Shown here in pieces: positions 1 through 7,303 of a stretch of DNA of 15,120 nt. The first letter of the stretch is position 1. Every line of letters starts with the position of its first letter. The notes under the pieces are model-generated. The model was given only the letters and a program-made list of their open reading frames with translations. It searched no databases and was not told the origin of the DNA. The translations under genes and the position numbers were made by a program. The DNA is from Betaproteobacteria bacterium. Its GTDB lineage: Bacteria; Pseudomonadota; Gammaproteobacteria; Burkholderiales; SG8-39. The DNA lies in the NCBI GenBank assembly GCA_011391295.1, contig JAABQT010000013.1:1-15120 (forward strand). The letters run 5' to 3'.

Positions 1-449
1 TCAAGGGCAGCCTGGAAGCCATCGCACGCCTGGCGCAGGCCGGCTGGCGCGTGGTGGTGGCCACCAATCAGTCCGGCATCGCGCGGGGCCTCTTTGACAT
101 GGCGGCGCTGAACGCGATCCACGACACCATGCACCGCGCGGTGCACCAGGCCGGCGGGCGCATCGACGCGGTGTTCTTCTGCCCGCACGCGGAGCAGTCC
201 GATTGCGCCTGCCGCAAGCCCCGGCCCGGCATGCTGCTGGAGATCGGCAAGCGAATGAACGTCGACCTCGAAGGGGTGCCGATGGTCGGCGACGCGCTGC
301 GCGACCTGCAAGCGGGGGCCGCGGCCGGCGCCCGGCCGGTGCTGGTGCTGACCGGCAAGGGCAGGCAGACGCGGGCGGCGGGCGGCTTGCCGCCGGGCAC
401 CGAGATCTACGCCGATCTCGCCGCCTTCGCCGCACGGCAGGCCCCGTGA
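1..449 (+). CDS. gmhB: D-glycero-beta-D-manno-heptose 1,7-bisphosphate 7-phosphatase, 3' part (5' end outside window)
   Basis: This HAD-family phosphatase removes the C7 phosphate from heptose bisphosphate in the cytoplasm, a step in making ADP-heptose for the LPS inner core. The open frame runs in from the left edge with codons starting at base 3, so the N-terminal nucleophile motif (DxDGT) is off the window. Visible features are the second HAD motif TNQSGI, then the zinc-binding loop CPHAEQSDCACRKPRPGM, which marks GmhB and separates it from other HAD phosphatases, and the late acidic motif MVGDALRDLQAG. The remaining part is about 149 residues, fitting a family length of roughly 180-190. 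The TGA stop at 447-449 overlaps the plsC start in a GTGA arrangement. In many betaproteobacteria gmhB lies between glyS and plsC, consistent with the gene that follows. Confidence 0.93.
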   Translation, partial: KGSLEAIARLAQAGWRVVVATNQSGIARGLFDMAALNAIHDTMHRAVHQAGGRIDAVFFCPHAEQSDCACRKPRPGMLLEIGKRMNVDLEGVPMVGDALRDLQAGAAAGARPVLVLTGKGRQTRAAGGLPPGTEIYADLAAFAARQAP

Positions 450-1147
450 TCGCGCTGCGCTCGACGCTGTTCGCGGCGGCGCTGGCGCTGGTCACCCCGC
501 CCTACGCCTTGATTGCGCTCGCCACTTTTCCCCTGCCGCGCCTGGCACGTTACCGTGTGATTTCCGGCTGGTCGCGGCTGGTGCTGCAACTGTCGCGCGC
601 GCTTTGCGGCATCCGCTGGCAGGTCGAGGGCCGGGAGCACCTGCCCGCGCACCCGGCGGTGATCCTCGCCAAGCACCAGTCGGCCTGGGAGACCCTCGCG
701 TTCCAGCATATCTTTCCGCCGCACGTGATGGTGCTGAAGCGCGAGCTGTTGTGGATCCCGTTTTTCGGCTGGGGCCTCGCACTGATGAGCCCGATCGCCA
801 TCAACCGCGCCCGCGGCAGGGCCGCGCTGCGCGACATCGCGCGCCGTGGCAAGGAACGACTCGCGCAGGGCTTCTGGGTCATCATCTTCCCGGAGGGCAC
901 GCGCGTACGCCCGGGTGAGCGGCGCGATTACCAGCAGGGCGGCGCCTGGCTTGCGGCGCAATGCGGCGTGCCGGTGGTGCCGGTGGCGCACAACGCCGGG
1001 AGGCTGTGGCCGCGCAATGCCTTCTTCAAGCGGCCCGGTACCGTGACCGTGCGCATCGGGCCGCCGATCGCGACCGCGGGACGCGAGGTCAAGCAGATCA
1101 GCGCCGAGGTCGAGGCCTGGATCGAAGGCCAGCAGCAGACCCTCTAA
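446..1147 (+). CDS. plsC: 1-acyl-sn-glycerol-3-phosphate acyltransferase
   Basis: This enzyme acylates lysophosphatidic acid to phosphatidic acid at the inner membrane, the second acylation in phospholipid synthesis. The GTG start at 446 overlaps the gmhB stop by four bases and gives 233 residues. A longer in-frame extension back to 203 would lie wholly inside gmhB and is unlikely. Residues about 6-30 are hydrophobic and could anchor the protein in the membrane. The acyltransferase motif I is KHQSAWET around residues 76-83, so the usual HX4D is HX4E here (H77, E82). Motif III is FPEGTR at 148-153, followed by a GVPVVPVAH block. The HQSxWE form occurs in this proteobacterial subgroup, so I read it as functional. 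The C-terminus ends 20 bp before gloA, and the two genes are probably co-transcribed. Confidence 0.93.
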   Translation: MIALRSTLFAAALALVTPPYALIALATFPLPRLARYRVISGWSRLVLQLSRALCGIRWQVEGREHLPAHPAVILAKHQSAWETLAFQHIFPPHVMVLKRELLWIPFFGWGLALMSPIAINRARGRAALRDIARRGKERLAQGFWVIIFPEGTRVRPGERRDYQQGGAWLAAQCGVPVVPVAHNAGRLWPRNAFFKRPGTVTVRIGPPIATAGREVKQISAEVEAWIEGQQQTL

Positions 1148-1167
1148 TCTGACCCAACGGAGAACAC

Positions 1168-1554
1168 ATGAGAATCCTGCACACCATGCTGCGCGTCGGA
1201 AACCTCGAGCGCTCGGTCACGTTCTACACGCAGGTGCTGGGCATGAAGGTGCTGCGCACCGCCGACCGGCCCGGGCAGAAATATTCATTGTCCTTCGTCG
1301 GCTACGACGAGGAGTCGCGCGCATCGGTCATCGAGCTGACCTACAACTACGGTGTCGACCGGTACGATCTGGGCTCGGCCTACGGCCATATCGCCATCGA
1401 AGTCGACAATGCCGCGAAGTCCTGCGATGCGGTGCGCAGCAAAGGCGGCAAGGTGACGCGCGAGGCCGGCCCGGTCCAAGGCGGCACCACGGTGATCGCC
1501 TTCGTCGAGGACCCGGACGGCTACAAGATCGAGTTCATCGAGCGCCGGAAGTAA
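1168..1554 (+). CDS. gloA: Lactoylglutathione lyase (glyoxalase I)
   Basis: Glyoxalase I converts the hemithioacetal of methylglyoxal and glutathione to S-lactoylglutathione, detoxifying methylglyoxal in the cytoplasm. The 128-residue product closely follows the E. coli enzyme through IELTYN and [20 protein letters not shown]. All four metal ligands of the nickel-type bacterial enzyme are present at the same numbers: H5, E56, H74 and E122. It lacks the short C-terminal tail of the E. coli protein. The ATG at 1168 is preceded by a GGAGA ribosome-binding site at 1159-1163, which fixes the start. The gene lies 20 bp behind plsC and ends in TAA at 1552-1554, directly against the stop codon of the opposing sodC. 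Confidence 0.96.
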   Translation: MRILHTMLRVGNLERSVTFYTQVLGMKVLRTADRPGQKYSLSFVGYDEESRASVIELTYNYGVDRYDLGSAYGHIAIEVDNAAKSCDAVRSKGGKVTREAGPVQGGTTVIAFVEDPDGYKIEFIERRK

Positions 1555-2073
1555 CTAGCTCGCCTTGATCACGCCGCAGGCCATGCGCGCACCCGCGTTC
1601 CCCACCGGCTGCGACGTGTAGTCGTCCGGCTGCGCGTGCACGATGATGCCGCGCCCGATGATGCTCGCCGGACCGGAGGTCACGGTGATGATGTCGAGGT
1701 CCACGGTCAAGCGCGCGCGGCCCTTGGCATCCGCCTTGAGGTTGGGCAGGTCGCCCGCATGGCGCTCGCCGCCCCGGCCGTGGGGCTTGCCGTAGGGATT
1801 GAAGTGGCCCTTGGCGCTCATCCCGTCGCGCGAGCTGCAGTCGCCCACCTCGTGGATGTGGAACCCGTGCTCCTGGTTCGGCTTCAGGCCGATGACTTGC
1901 GCGGTGACGCGCACCTTGTCGCCCATCTGCTCGAACGTGACTTCACCGACGGTCTTGTTGCCCGTGGTGGCCGCCAGGCCCGCCGAGGCAAGCGCCGGCC
2001 CGCCCGACATGGATTGGCAACCTGCCAGCGCAGCCGCCGCGAGCGCGGCCAGAACTAGTGCCGGATTCTTCAT
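1555..2073 (-). CDS. sodC: Cu/Zn superoxide dismutase, predicted lipoprotein
   Basis: This protein dismutates superoxide outside the cytoplasm. The 172-residue product starts with a lipoprotein signal peptide: K2, a hydrophobic stretch rich in Ala and Leu, and the lipobox LAGC with C19 as the lipidated residue. It is therefore probably membrane-tethered and facing the periplasm. The metal site is complete: H72, H74, H90 and H146 for copper, with H90 shared, and H90, H98, H105 and D108 for zinc. C79 and C166 can form the conserved disulfide, and R163 is the active-site arginine. The open frame continues upstream to 2325, but the ATG at 2073 has a strong Shine-Dalgarno sequence and begins the signal peptide. 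The gene follows rsmA on the same strand, has its own probable promoter, and converges on gloA with no spacer. Confidence 0.95.
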   Translation of the reverse strand: MKNPALVLAALAAAALAGCQSMSGGPALASAGLAATTGNKTVGEVTFEQMGDKVRVTAQVIGLKPNQEHGFHIHEVGDCSSRDGMSAKGHFNPYGKPHGRGGERHAGDLPNLKADAKGRARLTVDLDIITVTSGPASIIGRGIIVHAQPDDYTSQPVGNAGARMACGVIKAS

Positions 2074-2077
2074 TGCG

Positions 2078-2085
2078 TCTCCTCC
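2078..2085 (-). promoter_or_regulatory. Strong Shine-Dalgarno site of sodC
   Basis: On the minus strand this reads GGAGGAGA, with the GGAGG core seven bases before the ATG at 2073. It is the best ribosome-binding site in the window and decides the sodC start against the longer upstream open frame. Confidence 0.85.
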
Positions 2086-2117
2086 TGCAGAACTCACTTG
2101 TGATTGGGCGCGTGCCG

Positions 2118-2147
2118 ATTGTACCTGCCACCTTCGCCCGAGCTCAA
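2118..2147 (-). promoter_or_regulatory. Probable sigma-70 promoter of sodC
   Basis: On the minus strand TTGAGC (2147-2142) and TACAAT (2123-2118) are separated by 18 bp. They match the -35 and -10 consensus at four and five of six positions. Transcription would start near 2111, leaving a leader of about 38 nt with the strong ribosome-binding site. The -35 box overlaps the rsmA stop codon (2144-2146). This suggests sodC is transcribed separately from the lptD-surA-pdxA-rsmA operon, although readthrough is possible because I see no terminator between them. Confidence 0.55.
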
Positions 2148-2905
2148 TCGCGTTGGCAATTGGTGCGCTGCGCAATGCGCACGTAATCCGCCGGCGACAG
2201 GTTTTCCGGGCGCAGTGTCGGATCGATGCCCAGCGCAGTGAAGTCCCCCGCGGCGAGCGGCAGCGCGTTTCGCAGTGTCTTGCGCCGCGAGCTGAACGCA
2301 GTGCGCACCAGCACCGCGAGTTCATCGGCGCCGCAACCGAGCGGCCCCGCCAGCGGCTGCATGCGCACCAAGGCGGACTGAACCTTGGGCGGCGGGCGGA
2401 ACGCGCCCGCCGCGACGCGGAACAGTTTCTCCATCCTGAAACGCGTCTGCAGCATCACCGACAGCCTGCCGTACTCGGGCGTCGAGGGCCGCGCCACCAT
2501 GCGCTCCACCACCTCGAGCTGCAGCATGAAATGCAGATCGCGCACGCGCTCGGCGTAGCGCGCGAGGTGGAACAGCAAAGGCGTGGAGATGTTGTACGGC
2601 AGGTTGCCGACGATGCGCACGCCCTGCGGAAACACGCCGAAGTCGAATTCCAGCGCATCGCCGACGTGCACCTGGATCCGGTCGCCCGGCAGTGCGGCAG
2701 CCAGATCCCGGTCGATTTCGATCACCGCCAGTTGCCGGATCCGCCCGGCCAGGGGCAGCGTCAGCACGCCGTGCCCCGGACCGATCTCGACGATGAAATC
2801 ATCCGCAGCGGGCGCGATCGCCTCGACGATCCTGCGCACCACGCCCGGATCGTGCAGGAAATGCTGGCCGAACCGCTTACGCGGGCGGTGCGAGCTTGAC
2901 GGCAA
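2144..2905 (-). CDS. rsmA: 16S rRNA (adenine1518-N6/adenine1519-N6)-dimethyltransferase
   Basis: RsmA (KsgA) dimethylates two adjacent adenines near the 3' end of 16S rRNA during late assembly of the small ribosomal subunit, using S-adenosylmethionine. With the start chosen here the protein has 253 residues. It opens with RPRKRFGQHFL, the family's N-terminal signature. The SAM-binding motif EIGPGHG is at about 40-46, an acidic strand end IEID follows at about 62-65, and the catalytic NLPYNIS is at 101-107. Proposed start: TTG at 2905, inside the pdxA 3' end, with GAGG nine bases upstream. The next in-frame ATG at 3031 would overlap pdxA by 155 bp and add residues unlike the family. The pdxA-rsmA overlap of 29 nt suggests coupled translation. 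Identity is firm; the start is moderately sure. Confidence 0.92.
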   Translation of the reverse strand: MPSSSHRPRKRFGQHFLHDPGVVRRIVEAIAPAADDFIVEIGPGHGVLTLPLAGRIRQLAVIEIDRDLAAALPGDRIQVHVGDALEFDFGVFPQGVRIVGNLPYNISTPLLFHLARYAERVRDLHFMLQLEVVERMVARPSTPEYGRLSVMLQTRFRMEKLFRVAAGAFRPPPKVQSALVRMQPLAGPLGCGADELAVLVRTAFSSRRKTLRNALPLAAGDFTALGIDPTLRPENLSPADYVRIAQRTNCQRD

Positions 2906-3776
2906 GTTTGAGCGCCTCGAGCAGGCTCCCCGCGTCGGCCTTGCCCCGGCCGGCGATCTCGAGCGCGGTACCGTGGTCCACCGAGGTGCGCACGAACGGC
3001 AGACCCAGCGTGACGTTGACGCCGCGGCCAAAACTCGCGAACTTCAGCACCGGCAGTCCCTGGTCGTGGTACATGGCAAGCGCGCAGTCGGCGCCTTTCA
3101 GCCGCCACGGAACGAACAGCGTATCGGCGGGAATCGGGCCCTGCACGCGGATGCCCAGCCTCTTTGCGGCGCGCAAGGCGGGCTCGATCACCTCGCGCTC
3201 CTCGGTGCCCAGGTGCCCGGACTCGCCGCTGTGCGGGTTCAGCCCGCAGACCAGGATGCGCGGGCGCGCGATGCGAAACCGCGTCCTGAGGTCTGCGTGG
3301 AGTACGCGCAGCGTGGACAACAGCCCGGCACGCGTGATCGCGCGCGGCACCTCGGCCAGCGCGAGGTGCGTGGTCGCCAGCGCCACGCGCAGCCCGCCGC
3401 CCACCAGCATCATCACCACGTGGGGCACGCGTGCACGCGCCGCCAGGTACTCCGTATGGCCGGTGAATGCGAACCCCGCGTCGTTGATCACGCCCTTGTG
3501 CACCGGAGCGGTGACCATCGCGCCGTACTCTCCGCTCAGGCAGCCGGCGATCGCGCGGTCGAGGACTTCGAGCACGTAGCGGCTGTTGTCGGGGTTCAGC
3601 TGTCCGGCCCTGCGCGGCGCCGCAAGCGCCACATGCTCGATATTGGGACATCCCTTGAGCAGCCCCGCGTCCCCGATCACCACCAGCCTGGCGCCGCGAA
3701 ACCTGCGCGCCACCGCGGCGCAAAGCTCGGGCCCGACGCCCGCCGGCTCGCCCGAGGTCAGCGCGATCACCGCCAC
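2877..3776 (-). CDS. pdxA: 4-hydroxythreonine-4-phosphate dehydrogenase, internally shortened
   Basis: PdxA oxidises 4-phosphohydroxy-L-threonine with NAD+ in the DXP-dependent pathway to pyridoxal phosphate. The GTG at 3776 lies two bases after the surA stop and gives 299 residues starting just before the conserved TSGEPAGVGPEL. A second GTG at 3770 would also fit. Substrate and metal residues are all present: GHT at 106-108, TTHL with H137, NPHSGE with H182, and YHDQGLPVLK with H237 and K245. The protein is about 30 residues shorter than E. coli PdxA. Some 26 of these are missing in one place, between GDAGLL (about 35-40) and the EHVALAAP segment (about 47-54), where E. coli has a helix and a strand. 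The frame is intact and the catalytic residues are kept, so it is probably active. Confidence 0.94.
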   Translation of the reverse strand: MAVIALTSGEPAGVGPELCAAVARRFRGARLVVIGDAGLLKGCPNIEHVALAAPRRAGQLNPDNSRYVLEVLDRAIAGCLSGEYGAMVTAPVHKGVINDAGFAFTGHTEYLAARARVPHVVMMLVGGGLRVALATTHLALAEVPRAITRAGLLSTLRVLHADLRTRFRIARPRILVCGLNPHSGESGHLGTEEREVIEPALRAAKRLGIRVQGPIPADTLFVPWRLKGADCALAMYHDQGLPVLKFASFGRGVNVTLGLPFVRTSVDHGTALEIAGRGKADAGSLLEALKLAVKLAPPA

Positions 3777-3778
3777 GA

Positions 3779-5065
3779 TCAGCGCTCTTCCAGCCGCATT
3801 TCGACGTAGGTGCGGTCGCGCAGCTGGCGCAGCCACTCCTGGTAGGCCTCGCCGGACTTGCGCTCGCGCAGGGCCTGGCGCGCCTGCAGGCGCTGGCGCT
3901 CGGTGCTGAGGTCCGCGGCGCGCCGCTCCTGCACCTGCAGCAGGTGGAAGCCGAACGGCGTGCGTACCGGTGCGCTCAGCTCGCCGGCCTTGAGCGCGTC
4001 CATCGCGCGCTCGAACTCCGGCACCGTGTCGCCGGGGTAGATCCACCCCAGGTCGCCGCCGCGCGCGGCGCTGCCGTCTTCGGAGTTGAGTCGCGCCAGT
4101 TCGCCGAAATCGGCGCCGGCGACGATGCGCTCGCGCAGCGCAACGAGCCGCCGCCGCGCATCCTCCTCCGACACCAACTCGCTGGTCTTCACCAGGATGT
4201 GGCGCGCCCGCGTCTGCGTCGCGGGCACCGCGGCGCCGATGTCGCGCCGCTCGAGCAGCTTCAACACGTGGAACCCCGCCGGACTGCGCAGCAACGGACC
4301 CACCGCGCCGGGTTGCATGCCCTGCAGCGCCTCCGCGAACAGCTCGGGCAGGCGGCCGGGCGCGCGCCAGCCCAGCGCGCCGCCGCTCAGCGCGTCTGCG
4401 GCATCCGAGGTGCTAGCCGCCAGCTGCGCAAAATCGCCACCGGCCTGCGCCTGCTGGCGCACGCGTTCGGCGCGCACCCGCGCTTGCTCGATGTGCTCGG
4501 GGCTCGCCTGCTCGGGGATGCGCACCAGGATGTGCGCCACGTTGTATTCCGCGGCGCTCGCCGCGGACGCCTTGTTTTCTTCCAGGTACAGGTCGATCTC
4601 GCCCTCGCTCACCTGCACCCGGTCGTCCACCTCGCGCTCGCGCAGTCGCTGCATCAGCATCTGTTGGCGCACCTGGGTGCGGAAGGACTCGAAGGACACG
4701 CCCTCCTGCTCCAGCGCACGGCGAAACTCGGACAGGGCCAACTTGTTGCTGTCCGCGACGCCCTGCACTGCCCGGTCCAGCTGCAGCTCGTCGACACGCA
4801 GTCCGGTCTCGGCCGCCAGCTGCAGCTGCGCCTTGTCCAGCACCAGCCGCTCGAGTACCTGCCGCTGCAGCACCGCGTGCTCGGGTGCGGCGATGCGTTG
4901 CCGCCTGAGCTCGCGCTCGGCGGACTCGGTGCGCCCGGCGAGCTCGGTCAGGGTGATGGCGTCCTTGTTCACCACCGCCACGATGCGATCGACCAGCACC
5001 GGCAGCGGCGCGGCGGCGCCCGCCGGCGCTGCGCACAGCAGCAACAGGACCAGCGTGCGCCGCAT
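3779..5065 (-). CDS. surA: Periplasmic chaperone and peptidyl-prolyl isomerase SurA
   Basis: SurA escorts unfolded outer-membrane beta-barrel proteins through the periplasm to the BAM complex; LptD is among its clients. The 428 residues begin with a signal peptide (RR near the start, a Leu-rich core, probable cleavage after AGAAA at about residue 19). The N-terminal chaperone domain follows, with the typical DRIVAVVNKDAIT at 26-38. Then come two parvulin domains at about 173-272 and 286-382, each with the AHILV or RHILV start and a GFHVL or GFHLL end. A C-terminal helix region completes the core. The ATG at 5065 follows the lptD stop directly (TGAATG), and the stop is two bases before the pdxA start. 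The lptD-surA-pdxA-rsmA order is the classic proteobacterial operon. Confidence 0.96.
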   Translation of the reverse strand: MRRTLVLLLLCAAPAGAAAPLPVLVDRIVAVVNKDAITLTELAGRTESAERELRRQRIAAPEHAVLQRQVLERLVLDKAQLQLAAETGLRVDELQLDRAVQGVADSNKLALSEFRRALEQEGVSFESFRTQVRQQMLMQRLREREVDDRVQVSEGEIDLYLEENKASAASAAEYNVAHILVRIPEQASPEHIEQARVRAERVRQQAQAGGDFAQLAASTSDAADALSGGALGWRAPGRLPELFAEALQGMQPGAVGPLLRSPAGFHVLKLLERRDIGAAVPATQTRARHILVKTSELVSEEDARRRLVALRERIVAGADFGELARLNSEDGSAARGGDLGWIYPGDTVPEFERAMDALKAGELSAPVRTPFGFHLLQVQERRAADLSTERQRLQARQALRERKSGEAYQEWLRQLRDRTYVEMRLEER

Positions 5066-7303
5066 TCAGAACGCCTGCTCGAACGGCAGGTTCTCGCGCA
5101 CCCCAGGCGGCACCAGCGTCTGGTCCCGCGGGTTGGTCACCGAATAGCCCGGCACGTTGCGCCTGAACAGATTCACGGTTTCGTTGGAGCCGATCTGGCC
5201 GAAGCCATTGAACTCGAGCTGGAAGAAGATCGCCTTGGAGCTGACGTTCGTGGCTGCCTGGATGCGCTGCACTACTGCGCGGAACACCCAGCAGCCGCCG
5301 TTGTATTCCACGCCTCCCAGCGCTTCGAGCACGCGGGCGTCGCGCAAGGAGTAATTGTAGCGCCCGATCGCATACCAGCCCGCAGTGACCGGCCATTGCC
5401 CGGAAACATCCACCTGGCGCAGCAGGTCGCGGTTGTAGCGATAGCTGATATTGAGCACCTTTGCGATCTCGGGGCTGTAGCGCAACTGCGCGCCGTAGCG
5501 CTCGGTGCGCGAGTCCCGCGGGTTGTATTGCAAGGCGCCGTCGAAGCTCCAGCGCCGCGCGAAGCGCCCGCCCACCACGGCCAGCCAGTCCGACTCGGGC
5601 GAGGTGCGCATCGGCGAGGCCGCGGTCAGCCCGACGCGCTCGTCAGCGAAATAGTAGCGCTGCCCAACGGTGGCGCGCAGGCGCTCCACCCCGCGCGCAT
5701 CCAGCAAGCGCGAAGTCAGCGCCGCGGTCAGCTGGTCGGCGTCGCCAAAGCGGTCGCCGCCGGCAAAACGGTTCTCCGAGAACAATTGCGCGTAGTTGAA
5801 GTCCGCCAGCACGGTGTCGAACAACGGCAGCTGGTCCTGCCTGCGGTACGGCGCATAGACGTAGAACAGGCGCGGCTCGAGCGTCTGCGTCAGGCGCTCG
5901 CCGCCCGAGTGCGCCCCGCGCTCGAACACCAGGCCGGCATCCAGGCTCATCCAGGGCAGGCTGATGGACTGGCGCTCCGGCTGCCCGGGCGCGGCGTTGT
6001 TCAGGTTGTAGCGGGCCACGCGCGCGCCCAGCTTCGGGGTGACGAAGTAGCCCGGGGCGAGCAGCGGAGCACTCAGCACGGGATTGAAGGAGCTGCGCTC
6101 GCCCTGGACCAGCGTGTCGTGCCTGAAGCGCACGTACTCCAGCGGCGCCGCGGCATCGAGCCACTCGCCGATGTCGTTGCGCGTGAGGCCGAAGTTGAAC
6201 TGCGGCACGCGGTGGTAGGGCGGAACGATCGGCGCCAGCGGATCCTGCAGCGTCTGGTAACGCTGCACGCGCCCCTGCATCTGCAGCCCCGTGCCGAGCA
6301 CGCTGCCGGAGTACTGCAGGTAACCGTCGCGCTGCAGGTTGCCGGTGGACACCTGGCGTACCTGGCTGTACAGGTCGACGAAATAGCGGTCGTCGGTAAC
6401 ATGGTTCATGTCCACGCGGCCCACCAGCGCCGGCGTGAAGCGCTGCTCATGCTGCAGGGAATAGCCGGTGCGCGACTCCCGCAGTACCCGGTCCTCCGGC
6501 ATGTACTCCAGGCGCAGGGCACCTGCGTAGCTCGCGCCGAGATAGCGGTACAGGGTCTTCAACTGCTCGCCGCGCTTGGACATCAGGGTGGGCGTGATGA
6601 CCGCGTCCTGCTCGGGGGAGATGTTCCAGTAGAACGGCAGACCGAGCTCGGCGCCGCGCAACGTGTTCTGCGAGAACTGCGGCGCGAGGATCCCGCTGCG
6701 GCGCCGGTTCTCCAGCGGAAAGCTGAAATAGGGCGAACCGAGGATCGTGGCGCCGAGAAAGCGCAGCCTTGCGCCGCGCGCCACACCCTCGTCCTCCAGA
6801 TAGTCAAGGTCGAGCTGGCGGGCGTCGAGCCGCCAGTCGTCGTTGCCCGGTTCGCAGGTGGTGAAGTGCGCGCCGCTCAGGCGGAAGCGCTCCGGGCCCA
6901 GGAACTCGATGCGCTCGGCGCCGCCGCGCGCGGTCTGCCGGCGCCGCAGGAGGAAGTCCGGGTTCTCCAGCACCCCGGTTTGCCCGATGGTGTCGTAGCG
7001 CAGTGTGGTGCCGTTGAAGCGGTCCGAGCCCTGCCCGAGGCGCACGCCGCCATCGGCCTCGAGGCGGCCGAACTCACGGTTGTATTTGAGATGCTCGGCG
7101 TACACCGAGGTATCGCCCTGCCGGAATTCGACGCCGCCCTCCGCCGTCACCTCGAGGCCGGAAATGCCCTCGATGCTGCGCGCGTCGATGGTTGCGGCCT
7201 CCTCGGCGGGCGCCTGCGCCAGCGCCGGGGCGTGCAGCCAGAACAGCAGCGACGCGCAGCCGGCAACCTGTAGAGCCAGCTTACGCGCTGGAAGACGCTG
7301 CAT
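5066..7303 (-). CDS. lptD: LPS-assembly outer-membrane protein LptD
   Basis: LptD is the beta-barrel which, with LptE as plug, inserts LPS into the outer leaflet of the outer membrane. The 745 residues comprise a signal peptide (ATG at 7303, cleavage probably after ALA at about 29), an N-terminal beta-jellyroll domain (about 40-200) that receives LPS from LptA, and a C-terminal barrel rich in alternating aromatic strands. The SPYFSFPLENRRRSGILAP stretch at the jellyroll-barrel junction is typical. The mature protein has only two cysteines, C150 (in TTCEPG) and C671 (in GGCWVF). These correspond to one of the two interdomain disulfides of E. coli LptD. No Shine-Dalgarno sequence precedes the ATG. 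An in-frame ATG at 7381 would add 26 residues before the signal peptide and run into amgK, so I reject it. Confidence 0.96.
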   Translation of the reverse strand: MQRLPARKLALQVAGCASLLFWLHAPALAQAPAEEAATIDARSIEGISGLEVTAEGGVEFRQGDTSVYAEHLKYNREFGRLEADGGVRLGQGSDRFNGTTLRYDTIGQTGVLENPDFLLRRRQTARGGAERIEFLGPERFRLSGAHFTTCEPGNDDWRLDARQLDLDYLEDEGVARGARLRFLGATILGSPYFSFPLENRRRSGILAPQFSQNTLRGAELGLPFYWNISPEQDAVITPTLMSKRGEQLKTLYRYLGASYAGALRLEYMPEDRVLRESRTGYSLQHEQRFTPALVGRVDMNHVTDDRYFVDLYSQVRQVSTGNLQRDGYLQYSGSVLGTGLQMQGRVQRYQTLQDPLAPIVPPYHRVPQFNFGLTRNDIGEWLDAAAPLEYVRFRHDTLVQGERSSFNPVLSAPLLAPGYFVTPKLGARVARYNLNNAAPGQPERQSISLPWMSLDAGLVFERGAHSGGERLTQTLEPRLFYVYAPYRRQDQLPLFDTVLADFNYAQLFSENRFAGGDRFGDADQLTAALTSRLLDARGVERLRATVGQRYYFADERVGLTAASPMRTSPESDWLAVVGGRFARRWSFDGALQYNPRDSRTERYGAQLRYSPEIAKVLNISYRYNRDLLRQVDVSGQWPVTAGWYAIGRYNYSLRDARVLEALGGVEYNGGCWVFRAVVQRIQAATNVSSKAIFFQLEFNGFGQIGSNETVNLFRRNVPGYSVTNPRDQTLVPPGVRENLPFEQAF

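Noticed and set aside
203..445. N-terminal extension of plsC inside gmhB
   Set aside because: The extension is Arg/Gly-rich shadow sequence of gmhB. The GTG at 446 forms a normal overlap and begins the hydrophobic N-terminus.
2074..2325. Longer sodC protein reading back into rsmA
   Set aside because: The added 84 residues are a shadow of rsmA and would bury the lipoprotein signal peptide. The ATG at 2073 has a strong Shine-Dalgarno sequence.
3944..7273. A very long open frame (about 1109 codons) on the plus strand, antisense to surA and lptD
   Set aside because: It mirrors two well-conserved genes. In DNA this GC-rich, antisense frames stay open by codon bias; the product is His/Arg/Ala-rich with no recognisable domain, and no ribosome-binding site was evident.
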